A DNA stretch of 16,321 nt, from assembly GCA_012513595.1 (NCBI GenBank), contig JAAZBY010000336.1, positions 1-16,321 of the forward strand, read 5' to 3'. Made by a program: the position numbers and the translations under genes. The stretch's first letter is position 1. Each line of letters starts with the position of its first letter. Below the pieces are notes generated by a model. The model did no database searches. It worked only from the letters and a program-made list of their open reading frames with translations, and was not told where the DNA came from. This document shows, in pieces, positions 7,544 through 13,271 of this stretch. Source of the DNA: Chloroflexota bacterium. GTDB taxonomy: Bacteria; Chloroflexota; Anaerolineae; UBA1429.

Positions 7544-7948
7544 ATGCTACGTGTCGCCGCCTCCATCGGGCTCAGCCCCATCCATGGGTACGGCTGCTTT
7601 GCCAGAGAGCCGATCGCCAAGGGGCAGTTGGTGTGGGCGCTGGACGAGACAGTGGATATCTGGGTGGCCGATGCCGACGTGGCCAGCCTGCCCGCCCCCG
7701 CGCGCGCCTTTCTGGACATGTACGGCTACGCCACCCTGCGCAACGGCCAGCGCGGCCTGGTGCTCTGCGGTGACCATGCCAAGCACATGAACCACGCCGA
7801 CCAGCCCAACCTGGCCGCCGGTGAGGGCCCCGGGTACACCAACGTGGCGGCGCGCGACATCGCGGCGGGTGAGGAGCTCACCTGCAACTACTATGACTTT
7901 GACCTCGACGCCGACCACAAACTGGGCCGCGAGCCTGCCCGGCGGTAG
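7544..7948 (+). CDS. Short stand-alone SET-domain protein
   Basis: This 134-residue protein consists almost entirely of a SET fold, the lysine-methyltransferase domain that uses SAM. Visible motifs: HGYGCFA (residues 14-20, SET motif I), the pseudoknot motif NHADQPN (83-89, family NHSCxPN), VAARDIAAGEELTCNYYDFD (101-120) with Tyr116 as the probable catalytic Tyr. There is no pre-SET domain and only a short C-terminal tail, so it is near the minimum size. The ATG follows CGAGGAGGA, 18 bases after the ureohydrolase stop, making it the last gene of the operon. Bacterial SET proteins of this size are mostly uncharacterised. It may methylate a protein, perhaps one of the operon's enzymes, but no target can be read from sequence. 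Confidence 0.82.
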   Translation: MLRVAASIGLSPIHGYGCFAREPIAKGQLVWALDETVDIWVADADVASLPAPARAFLDMYGYATLRNGQRGLVLCGDHAKHMNHADQPNLAAGEGPGYTNVAARDIAAGEELTCNYYDFDLDADHKLGREPARR

Positions 7949-7990
7949 CCTTGCGCAGGCTTCGGGGGCGCCCGCCGGGTGCCATGTGGT

Positions 7991-8041
7991 GCGGGGGCGC
8001 ATGTGGCCCCCGCGGCCGGCCCGCTGCGTTCGGGCCGACCG
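7991..8041 (+). terminator. Two adjacent GC-rich hairpins after the SET gene
   Basis: GCGGGGGC (7991-7998) pairs with GCCCCCGC (8006-8013) around seven bases. CGGCCGGCCCG (8013-8023) pairs with CGGGCCGACCG (8031-8041) with one mismatch. Neither is followed by a T tract, so intrinsic termination is uncertain. The position, between the operon end and the next promoter, fits a terminator. Confidence 0.35.
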
Positions 8042-8048
8042 GCGCGTG

Positions 8049-8077
8049 TTGACAGGCAGCCCGCCGCCGTACATAAT
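8049..8077 (+). promoter_or_regulatory. Sigma-70-type promoter of the TPR gene
   Basis: A perfect -35 TTGACA (8049-8054), a 17-base spacer and -10 CATAAT (8072-8077). It lies 48 bases upstream of the TPR gene ATG, which has AGGAG at 8113-8117. Confidence 0.7.
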
Positions 8078-8124
8078 GCTCCGCGCACTTGTAACCTTCC
8101 CCCTCGATTTCCAGGAGTGCCGAC

Positions 8125-9456
8125 ATGGTCGACCTCAGCCTGCGAGGTCAATATGCGGAGGCGGAGCGGCTGCTACGGGTTAGCCGGCCGGCCGACGCCC
8201 GCGATATCTGTTTCCGCATCCTGGATACGTTCCCGCGCCACGTGGCGACCTATGGCCTCCTGGGCCAGGCCATGGCCCGCCTTGGCCGCCGCGATGACGC
8301 CATCAACCTGTTCTACCGGGTGCTGGCGGCAGATCCCGAGTCTGCCGAGGCCCACGTTGGTCTGGGCGCCGCGCACGAGCGGCGCTCCCAACTGAGCGAG
8401 GCGCTCTGGCACTACCATCTGGCCTGCGAGCTGGCCCCGGGGGACGTCGAGGCGCGCCAGGGCTACCTGCGGGTGCGGGGGCTCTCTGAGGGGGAGGTGC
8501 CGCGCCGCGTGCCCCTCAGCAGGGCGGCGCTGGCGCGGGCCTATGCGCGCGGCCGCCTGTACGACCTGGCCGTGTGGGAGTATCGGGGCCTCCTGGGGGA
8601 GGAGCCGCGGCGCTACGACCTGCGCGTGGGCCTGGCCGAGGCCCTGTGGCGCGGCAAGGCCGGCGCAGAGGCCGCCGACGTCTGCCAGAGCCTGCTCACC
8701 GAGCTGCCCAACTGCCTGAAGGCCACCCTGATCCTCGGCCACGAATGGCTGGGCACCGACCGCGATGCCTACGGACGCGCCCTCCTGCAGCGGGCCCAGG
8801 CGCTCGATCCCGACAACAGCGCCGCCCAGGACCTGTTCGGGTCGCGCTCTCCGCTGCCGCCCCGCGCCGCGCGGCTGCCCTTCCGCGAGGACGACGCCCC
8901 GCCGCTTGACCTGGACTACCTTCTCGACGATGCCGATGCGGCCGACGCGGCCGACCCGGCAGCGCCCCCACGCCTCGACCGGATCATGGCCGAGGCGGGC
9001 TCTCCGCCGCCGCGCGCCCGGAGGAGGCCCCCGGCGCGCGAAGAGGTGCCGCCAGCGGGCCGACCGGCCGCTGGCGAACGGCTGGCGGGCGAACCGCCCG
9101 CTGGTGAACGGCCGGCGGACGAGCCGGCCGCAACCCGCGAGCCAGAGCCCGCCGCCCCGCCGCGCGCGGCCTGGGAGGCCATGTCCCTCATTGACGTGCA
9201 GCGCCAGTACGTCGCCCAGCACCCCGAGGACGCCCAGGCGCGGCTCGACCTTGCCCAGCGCCTCTGCGATGACGGTAGCCTGTACGAGGCCATCGCACAA
9301 TACCGCTGGCTGGTGGAGAACGACGTCCTGTTGCTCCCCCAGGCCATCGACGACCTCGAGTTCCTGAACCGCATGTACCCGCGTACCCCGGAACTGCACG
9401 AGCTGCTTACCGAAGCACGCTTCCGCGAGAGCCGGGGGCCCAGTAATCCCGCCTGA
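8125..9456 (+). CDS. TPR-repeat protein with disordered linker
   Basis: This 443-residue, probably cytoplasmic protein has no signal peptide or membrane segment. Residues about 20-120 contain tandem TPR-like helical pairs (LLGQAMARLGRRDDAINLFYRVLAADPES, then GLGAAHERRSQLSEALWHYHLACELAPGD). More degenerate repeats run to about 235. Residues about 245-345 are acidic, Pro/Ala/Arg-rich and probably disordered, including a five-residue tandem repeat. The C-terminal 95 residues return to TPR-like helices (RLDLAQRLCDDGSLYEAIAQYRWLVENDVLL). TPRs bind partner proteins; no catalytic motif is seen. The gene has its own promoter and ends 82 bases before ndk. Partner and role are unknown. Confidence 0.85.
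   Translation: MVDLSLRGQYAEAERLLRVSRPADARDICFRILDTFPRHVATYGLLGQAMARLGRRDDAINLFYRVLAADPESAEAHVGLGAAHERRSQLSEALWHYHLACELAPGDVEARQGYLRVRGLSEGEVPRRVPLSRAALARAYARGRLYDLAVWEYRGLLGEEPRRYDLRVGLAEALWRGKAGAEAADVCQSLLTELPNCLKATLILGHEWLGTDRDAYGRALLQRAQALDPDNSAAQDLFGSRSPLPPRAARLPFREDDAPPLDLDYLLDDADAADAADPAAPPRLDRIMAEAGSPPPRARRRPPAREEVPPAGRPAAGERLAGEPPAGERPADEPAATREPEPAAPPRAAWEAMSLIDVQRQYVAQHPEDAQARLDLAQRLCDDGSLYEAIAQYRWLVENDVLLLPQAIDDLEFLNRMYPRTPELHELLTEARFRESRGPSNPA
9055..9129 (+). repeat. Five-copy 15-base tandem repeat inside the TPR gene
   Basis: Five consecutive in-frame units encode AGRPA, AGERL, AGEPP, AGERP and ADEPA (residues 311-335). The units are similar in DNA (each begins with a GC-rich Ala-Gly/Asp codon pair) and lie in the disordered linker. 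Confidence 0.7.
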
Positions 9457-9466
9457 AAGGATCCGC

Positions 9467-9498
9467 CCGCGCGGCTGGCCACATGCACCGCCGCGCGG
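9467..9498 (+). terminator. GC-rich hairpin between the TPR gene and ndk
   Basis: CCGCGCGGC (9467-9475) pairs perfectly with GCCGCGCGG (9490-9498) around 14 bases. It is flanked by a further short AGGAT/ATCCT arm (9458-9462 with 9505-9509). No T tract follows, so it may be a weak terminator, a processing site or an mRNA-stabilising structure. Confidence 0.3.
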
Positions 9499-9538
9499 CG
9501 TGCCATCCTGCCATCAAGACTACGGAGAAACAGAGCAC

Positions 9539-9988
9539 ATGGAACGCACACTCATCATCGTCAAGCCGGACGCGGTACAGCGCGGACTGATCGGAGAGAT
9601 CGTCGCCAGGTTCGAGCGGCGCGGCCTCAAGATCGTGGGCATGAAGTTCATGCAGATAGACGAGGCGCTGGCCCGCCGCCACTACGGCGTGCACGAGGGC
9701 AAGCCCTTCTTTGCCGGGCTGATCCGCTACATCACCTCTGCGCCGGTCGTAGTGATGGTGCTGGAGGGGAACCGGGCCATCGAGGCGGCTCGCAGCACGA
9801 TGGGGGCCACCAACCCGGTGCAGGCGGCCCCGGGGACCATCCGCGCCGACTATGGCATGGAGATCGGCCGCAACCTGGTGCACGGGTCGGACGGGCCGGA
9901 GACTGCCGCAAAGGAGATCGCCCTCTTTTTCGCCGAGGACGAGCTGGTGGCCTGGGAGCGGAGCACGGATCCCTGGATCCTGGAATAG
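9539..9988 (+). CDS. ndk: Nucleoside diphosphate kinase
   Basis: This 149-residue enzyme transfers the terminal phosphate between nucleoside triphosphates and diphosphates, keeping NTP and dNTP pools balanced in the cytosol. Hallmarks: N-terminal ERTLIIVKPDAVQRGLIGEI, the nucleotide-contact segment around ATNPVQAAPGTIRADYG, and NLVHGSD with the phosphorylated His115. It then ends as usual with ETAAKEIALFF and a short tail. Length is normal for the family. I chose the ATG at 9539, with GGAG at 9524-9527; an open frame starting at 9500 would add 13 residues not found in the family. It lies downstream of the TPR gene and convergent with rsfS. Confidence 0.96.
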   Translation: MERTLIIVKPDAVQRGLIGEIVARFERRGLKIVGMKFMQIDEALARRHYGVHEGKPFFAGLIRYITSAPVVVMVLEGNRAIEAARSTMGATNPVQAAPGTIRADYGMEIGRNLVHGSDGPETAAKEIALFFAEDELVAWERSTDPWILE

Positions 9989-10018
9989 GCGAACCCGCCC
10001 GCCGCGGAGGCAAAGCCA

Positions 10019-10049
10019 GAGAGCCGCTCGCTTGGCGCGGGCGGCTCTC
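10019..10049. terminator. Hairpin between convergent ndk and rsfS
   Basis: GAGAGCCGC (10019-10027) pairs with GCGGCTCTC (10041-10049), nine perfect pairs with a 13-base loop. It is centred between two convergent stop codons and can serve both strands. There is no T tract on either side. Confidence 0.45.
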
Positions 10050-10081
10050 GTCGGGCAGATACCCGGCGTGAAAGGGGGGCG

Positions 10082-10429
10082 TTAGGCCATGCGCACGATG
10101 GTGCGCGCCTGCTCCCAGAGGTCCTCGAGGCGGTAACGCTGACGCTGGGCCGGGGAGAACAGGTGCACGACGATGCTGCCATAGTCCATCAGCACCCAGC
10201 CCGATGCGGCGGTCCCTTCCACCGCCAAGGGAACCAGGCTGAGCTCTTCTTTGAGCTGCTTGCGCAGGTCCTCGGCCATGGCGTCCAGCTGGCGGACGCT
10301 GTCGCCGGTGGCGATCACAAAATAGTCGGCGATAATGGTCAGCCCCTGCAGGTCCAAGAGCAGAATGTCGGACCCGAACTTGGCTGACAGGATATCCACG
10401 ACACGCTTGGCATGATCCAGTTGGTCCAG
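10082..10429 (-). CDS. rsfS: Ribosomal silencing factor RsfS, apparent CTG start
   Basis: RsfS binds protein uL14 on the large ribosomal subunit and blocks subunit joining when nutrients are low. The 115-residue product carries the family core: DILLLDLQGLTIIADYFVIATG, a helix SVRQLDAMAEDLRKQL, GWVLMDYGSIVVHLFSPAQRQRYRLEDLW. I place the start at CTG (10427-10429) because a perfect AGGAGG (10436-10441) lies six bases upstream, and because LDQLDHAKRVVDILSAKFGSD supplies the N-terminal helix seen in homologues. No ATG, GTG or TTG lies in frame between that site and the upstream in-frame TAG. The alternative GTG at 10399 gives 105 residues, has no Shine-Dalgarno and cuts into the first helix. The product assignment is firm; the start is probable. 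Confidence 0.93.
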   Translation of the reverse strand: MDQLDHAKRVVDILSAKFGSDILLLDLQGLTIIADYFVIATGDSVRQLDAMAEDLRKQLKEELSLVPLAVEGTAASGWVLMDYGSIVVHLFSPAQRQRYRLEDLWEQARTIVRMA

Positions 10430-10470
10430 GGAGATCCTCCTGACGCGTTGGGGGTACTTGGCTTGCTAGG

Positions 10471-10479
10471 ATTATACCA
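10471..10479 (-). promoter_or_regulatory. Extended -10 promoter of rsfS
   Basis: On the minus strand TGG-TATAAT (10479 to 10471) gives a perfect -10 with the extended TGn element. The -35 region is poor (TTTGCG or TTGCGG near 10493-10499), as expected for extended -10 promoters. It lies about 40 bases before the start codon. Confidence 0.6.
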
Positions 10480-10562
10480 TGGGGGATAGGGCCCGCAAAG
10501 GCGTGCAGCGGCCGTGGATCGGTGCGGGGGGGTTGAACTCTGCACACCTTTATGTTACATTT

Positions 10563-10584
10563 CCGGATGGTTCGCGCCATCCGG
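10563..10584. repeat. Perfect inverted repeat in the rsfS/sigma-factor intergenic region
   Basis: CCGGATGG (10563-10570) and CCATCCGG (10577-10584) are separated by TTCGCG. It stands between the divergent rsfS and sigma-factor promoters and could be an operator or a cruciform. There is no T tract, so it is not an obvious terminator. Confidence 0.4.
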
Positions 10585-10664
10585 GCAGGGGCACCTCACG
10601 GGCGAGGCGCCTCGGTGTTCGGGCGAGTCAGCGCTCCGCAGCAAGGGCGTCGGACCGCAAGCAC

Positions 10665-10693
10665 TTGACATAGTGCGCCCTGCGTGTTATGCT
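10665..10693 (+). promoter_or_regulatory. Strong sigma-70-type promoter upstream of the primary sigma factor
   Basis: A perfect -35 TTGACA (10665-10670), a 17-base spacer and -10 TATGCT (10688-10693). Transcription would start near 10700, about 200 bases before the sigma-factor ATG. An inverted repeat GCTATGC/GCATAGC (10691-10697 with 10715-10721) overlaps the -10 and start site and could be an operator. Confidence 0.7.
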
Positions 10694-10699
10694 ATGCGT

Positions 10700-10858
10700 G
10701 CAGAATGCTGTAGAGCATAGCGATTGGTGCTCTTTGGGGCCGCGCGGGGTGGGTCAAGGGCTGCGTCGCTGCAGCCGTGCACGACAATCGATGCAGTCTT
10801 ACCCGCGACAGAGCCACTACCCACAATCCGCCGATGGCTCGGCCTCGGCGGATTTTTC
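10700..10858 (+). ncRNA. Candidate terminated leader RNA or small RNA upstream of the sigma factor
   Basis: A strong promoter ends at 10693 and an intrinsic terminator ends near 10857, so an RNA of about 158 bases is predicted. It can fold: ATGCT/AGCAT (10705-10709 with 10714-10718); GTGCTCT with AGAG-C-CAC (10727-10733 with 10810-10817) continuing into CGCGGG/CCCGCG (10743-10748 with 10802-10807); and inside it GGCTGC/GCAGCC (10759-10764 with 10771-10776). An alternative pairing GTGGGT/ACCCAC (10749-10754 with 10819-10824) would compete with the long stem. This fits an attenuator or an independent small RNA. I did not recognise a known class; 6S RNA was considered but not supported. Confidence 0.4.
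10825..10857 (+). terminator. Intrinsic terminator ahead of the sigma-factor gene
   Basis: AATCCGCCG (10825-10833) pairs with CGGCGGATT (10846-10854) around a 12-base loop, followed directly by a T tract (10853-10857). It sits 44 bases upstream of the sigma-factor ATG, with no obvious second promoter between. Confidence 0.7.
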
Positions 10859-10901
10859 TGCAGGTAGCGCTTCTCAACTTGCCTGACGGTGTAGGTGTCA
10901 G

Positions 10902-12104
10902 ATGCTAGACGATAAAAACAACAAGGCAGTTCAAGATCTGCTGAGCAAGGCAGAATCCCAAGGCTTCCTCACCCTGGATGACATCATGGAAGCCTTTCCT
11001 CACGTTGAGGACAACATGGACCAGCTCGAGGACCTGTTCATCTTCCTCAGCGAGGAAGGTATCCAGGTCCTTTACGGTGATGACAAGGGCGACGAGGACG
11101 AGGAGGAGCCTGTGGAGGCGGAGGAGAAGGATTCTACCTCCTCCTCCAGCGGGGTCGAGGCGCCGTCCGACCCCACTTTTGACCTCTCTGAGATCGCCAG
11201 CGATGATACCATCAGCCTCTACCTCAAGGAGATGGCCAGGGTCCCGCTGCTGACGGCCGAGCAGGAGGTCACCCTGGCGCGCCAGCTGGAGGAGGGCCTC
11301 CACGCCGGCGAGCGGCTGCGCCAGAACGGCAACCTGAGCGAGGACGAAAAGGACGCCCTGTTCCTGGTGGCGGATCGCGGCGAGGCGTCTCGCTCGCACC
11401 TGATCCGGGCCAACACCCGCCTGGTCGTCAGCATCGCCAAGCGATACCTCGGCCAGGGCGTGCCCTTCCTGGACCTGATTCAGGAGGGCAACCTGGGCCT
11501 CATCAAGGCCGTGGAAAAGTTCGACTATCGCCGCGGGCACCGCTTCAGTACCTACGCCACCTGGTGGATCCGCCAGGCCATCACCCGGGCGTTGGCTGAC
11601 CAGGGCCGCGTCATCCGCCTGCCCGTCCACCTGAGTGACAGCATCCGCAAGGTATACCAGATCGCCCAGCAGCTCGAACAGGACTGGGGGCGCCAGCCTA
11701 CGCCCGAAGAGATCGCCAAGGAGCTTTCGCTGCCACCCAACAAGGTGCAGTGGATGCTCAAGGTGTCGCAGCGGCCGCTCTCGCTGGAAAAGCCGGTCGG
11801 GGAGGAGGAAGATAGCGAGCTGGGCAGCTTCATCCCCGATGAGGAAGCGCCAACCCCGACCGATACGGCCTACCATAACCTGCTCAAGGAAAAGCTGGAA
11901 GACGTCCTGACCACGCTGTCACCGCGCGAGGCGCGCATCCTGCGGCTGCGCTTCGGGCTGCAGGATGGCCGCTCTTACACGCTGGAAGAAGTCGGCCGCA
12001 AGTTCGGCCTTACCCGCGAGCGCATCCGCCAGATTGAGCACGAGGCGCTGGACCGCCTGCGCCATCCCAGCCGCAGCCGCCAGTTGCGCGACTATATGTC
12101 CTGA
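10902..12104 (+). CDS. rpoD: Primary RNA polymerase sigma factor (group 1 sigma-70)
   Basis: This 400-residue protein directs RNA polymerase to housekeeping promoters. Region 1.1-like helices (residues 1-60, [26 protein letters not shown]) lead into an acidic linker (about 61-95). Region 1.2 is [21 protein letters not shown]. Region 2 contains [55 protein letters not shown], which includes the -10 recognition and melting segments. Region 3 contains [27 protein letters not shown], and region 4.2 has the helix-turn-helix [30 protein letters not shown] that reads the -35. Presence of region 1.1 and the length argue for a primary rather than alternative sigma. The ATG follows a modest AGGTG. Expression may be controlled by the leader terminator upstream. 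The TTGACA/TATAAT-like promoters in this window fit its expected specificity. Confidence 0.96.
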   Translation: MLDDKNNKAVQDLLSKAESQGFLTLDDIMEAFPHVEDNMDQLEDLFIFLSEEGIQVLYGDDKGDEDEEEPVEAEEKDSTSSSSGVEAPSDPTFDLSEIASDDTISLYLKEMARVPLLTAEQEVTLARQLEEGLHAGERLRQNGNLSEDEKDALFLVADRGEASRSHLIRANTRLVVSIAKRYLGQGVPFLDLIQEGNLGLIKAVEKFDYRRGHRFSTYATWWIRQAITRALADQGRVIRLPVHLSDSIRKVYQIAQQLEQDWGRQPTPEEIAKELSLPPNKVQWMLKVSQRPLSLEKPVGEEEDSELGSFIPDEEAPTPTDTAYHNLLKEKLEDVLTTLSPREARILRLRFGLQDGRSYTLEEVGRKFGLTRERIRQIEHEALDRLRHPSRSRQLRDYMS

Positions 12105-12136
12105 CGGATCCTGGCTCGTCTTTCGTTGAATACTAT

Positions 12137-12163
12137 GAGGGGCCGCACGCGGCCCCTCTTTTT
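12137..12163 (+). terminator. Intrinsic terminator of the sigma-factor gene
   Basis: GAGGGGCCG (12137-12145) pairs with CGGCCCCTC (12150-12158), nine pairs with a four-base loop, followed by five T (12159-12163). It lies 33 bases after the stop codon. Confidence 0.92.
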
Positions 12164-12188
12164 GCTGGGCAGGCCAGGCATCCTGCCG

Positions 12189-12218
12189 TTGACCTCTCTA
12201 GGTCCTCTCGCCTATAAT
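12189..12218 (+). promoter_or_regulatory. Sigma-70-type promoter of the UvsE-like gene
   Basis: -35 TTGACC (12189-12194), an 18-base spacer and a perfect -10 TATAAT (12213-12218). The ATG is 47 bases downstream of the -10, with GAGGTGG just before it. Confidence 0.7.
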
Positions 12219-12264
12219 CCAGCAGTGCGCGTCATTCCTGTCCCTGGGCAGATGAGGTGGCCAG

Positions 12265-13191
12265 ATGAGGTTGGGTTGCCCCGCACGCCTGTACGGCCTG
12301 CCCGCTGAGCCCACTCTGCAGGGGGCGCCGGACCCCCCGGCCGACGCGCTGGGGACGGAGCTCGCCTTCCTGCGCGATGCCCTGCGCTACCTGGCTGCGC
12401 AGCGCATCACGATGTTCCGCCTCAACGGGAGCCTGGTGGATGCGCTGGCCACGGCCTGGGCGGCGGGCCACGGCGACGGGCAACGCGCGACGCTGGACGC
12501 CCTCGGCCAGGAAGTCCATGCGGCGGGGCTGCGCCTGTCGTTCCACGCCCACAGCGGCGTGGCCCTCAGCACGCCGAACGACGAGCAGGCCTTTCTTTCT
12601 ATCGGCTGGGTGACCCTGGCGGCGGCGGTGTTTGACGCGCTGGACCTCTCGCCTGAAGCAGCCATCGTCGTGCACACGGGCGGGGCCTATGGCGACGCGC
12701 CCGCGGCGCTCCAGCGCTTCGCCCGCCGCTATGAGGCGCTGCCCACGACGGTGCGCGGGCGCCTGGTGCTGGAGAACGATGGCCGGCGCTACAGCCACGC
12801 GGACGTCGCCCGGGTACACGAGGCCTGCGGCATCCCGCTGGTGTTCGACGTGCTGCATCACCGGGTGCACAACCCCGAGGGCGTGCCGATGCGTGAGGCG
12901 CTGGAAAGATCGCTGGCCTCCTGGCCCAGCGGGGTAACGCCCAAGGTGCACTTTTGCACGCCGCGCAGCGAGGCGCGGGGCCTGGGTACCGTGACCCGGC
13001 TGAAGGTGCCCACATGGACGGAGCACGGAGACTTTGCCAACCCGTTCGAGTTCGCCGAGTTCGTGGCCCTTGGTGACGGAATGCGCCCCTGCGACGTCAT
13101 GCTTGAGAGCAAGGCGCACGACCTGGCCCTGCTCAAACTGCGCGACGACCTGGCCCGCTACGCTCCGGCCGTGGCCGCCGCCCTCTCGTAG
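12265..13191 (+). CDS. uvsE: UvsE-like UV damage endonuclease with diverged probing loop
   Basis: This 308-residue TIM-barrel protein belongs to the UVDE family, which nicks DNA 5' to UV photoproducts and other lesions using a three-metal site. By alignment from memory with the Thermus thermophilus enzyme, the metal ligands are all here: His94, His137 (VVHTGGAYGD), Glu170 (LVLEND), Asp195 and His198 (FDVLHH), Lys227-x-His229 (PKVH), His254 (EHGDF) and Glu281 (MLESK). Positions that differ are notable: the HPGQY loop is HAHSG (94-98), the early GYP is GCP (Cys5), and the FRxxxH segment has Ser56 instead of His. It has its own promoter, between the sigma-factor terminator and the DUF4012 gene. 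Family membership is firm; canonical UV specificity is uncertain. Confidence 0.82.
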   Translation: MRLGCPARLYGLPAEPTLQGAPDPPADALGTELAFLRDALRYLAAQRITMFRLNGSLVDALATAWAAGHGDGQRATLDALGQEVHAAGLRLSFHAHSGVALSTPNDEQAFLSIGWVTLAAAVFDALDLSPEAAIVVHTGGAYGDAPAALQRFARRYEALPTTVRGRLVLENDGRRYSHADVARVHEACGIPLVFDVLHHRVHNPEGVPMREALERSLASWPSGVTPKVHFCTPRSEARGLGTVTRLKVPTWTEHGDFANPFEFAEFVALGDGMRPCDVMLESKAHDLALLKLRDDLARYAPAVAAALS

Positions 13192-13271
13192 GGCGCGGGC
13201 CGCGCATTGCGGAGGTGGCTGCCCGCCCGCGCAGCACGCCGTTCTCACGATTGGACAGGAGGACCCCCGCC

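Noticed and set aside
8173..9399. 408-codon minus-strand open frame opposite the TPR gene
   Set aside because: Antisense shadow; the plus strand has a promoter, a ribosome binding site and TPR repeats.
10700..10858. 6S RNA as identity of the leader RNA
   Set aside because: Size is near that of 6S RNA, but I could not draw the long helix with one large central bubble; the fold looks branched instead.
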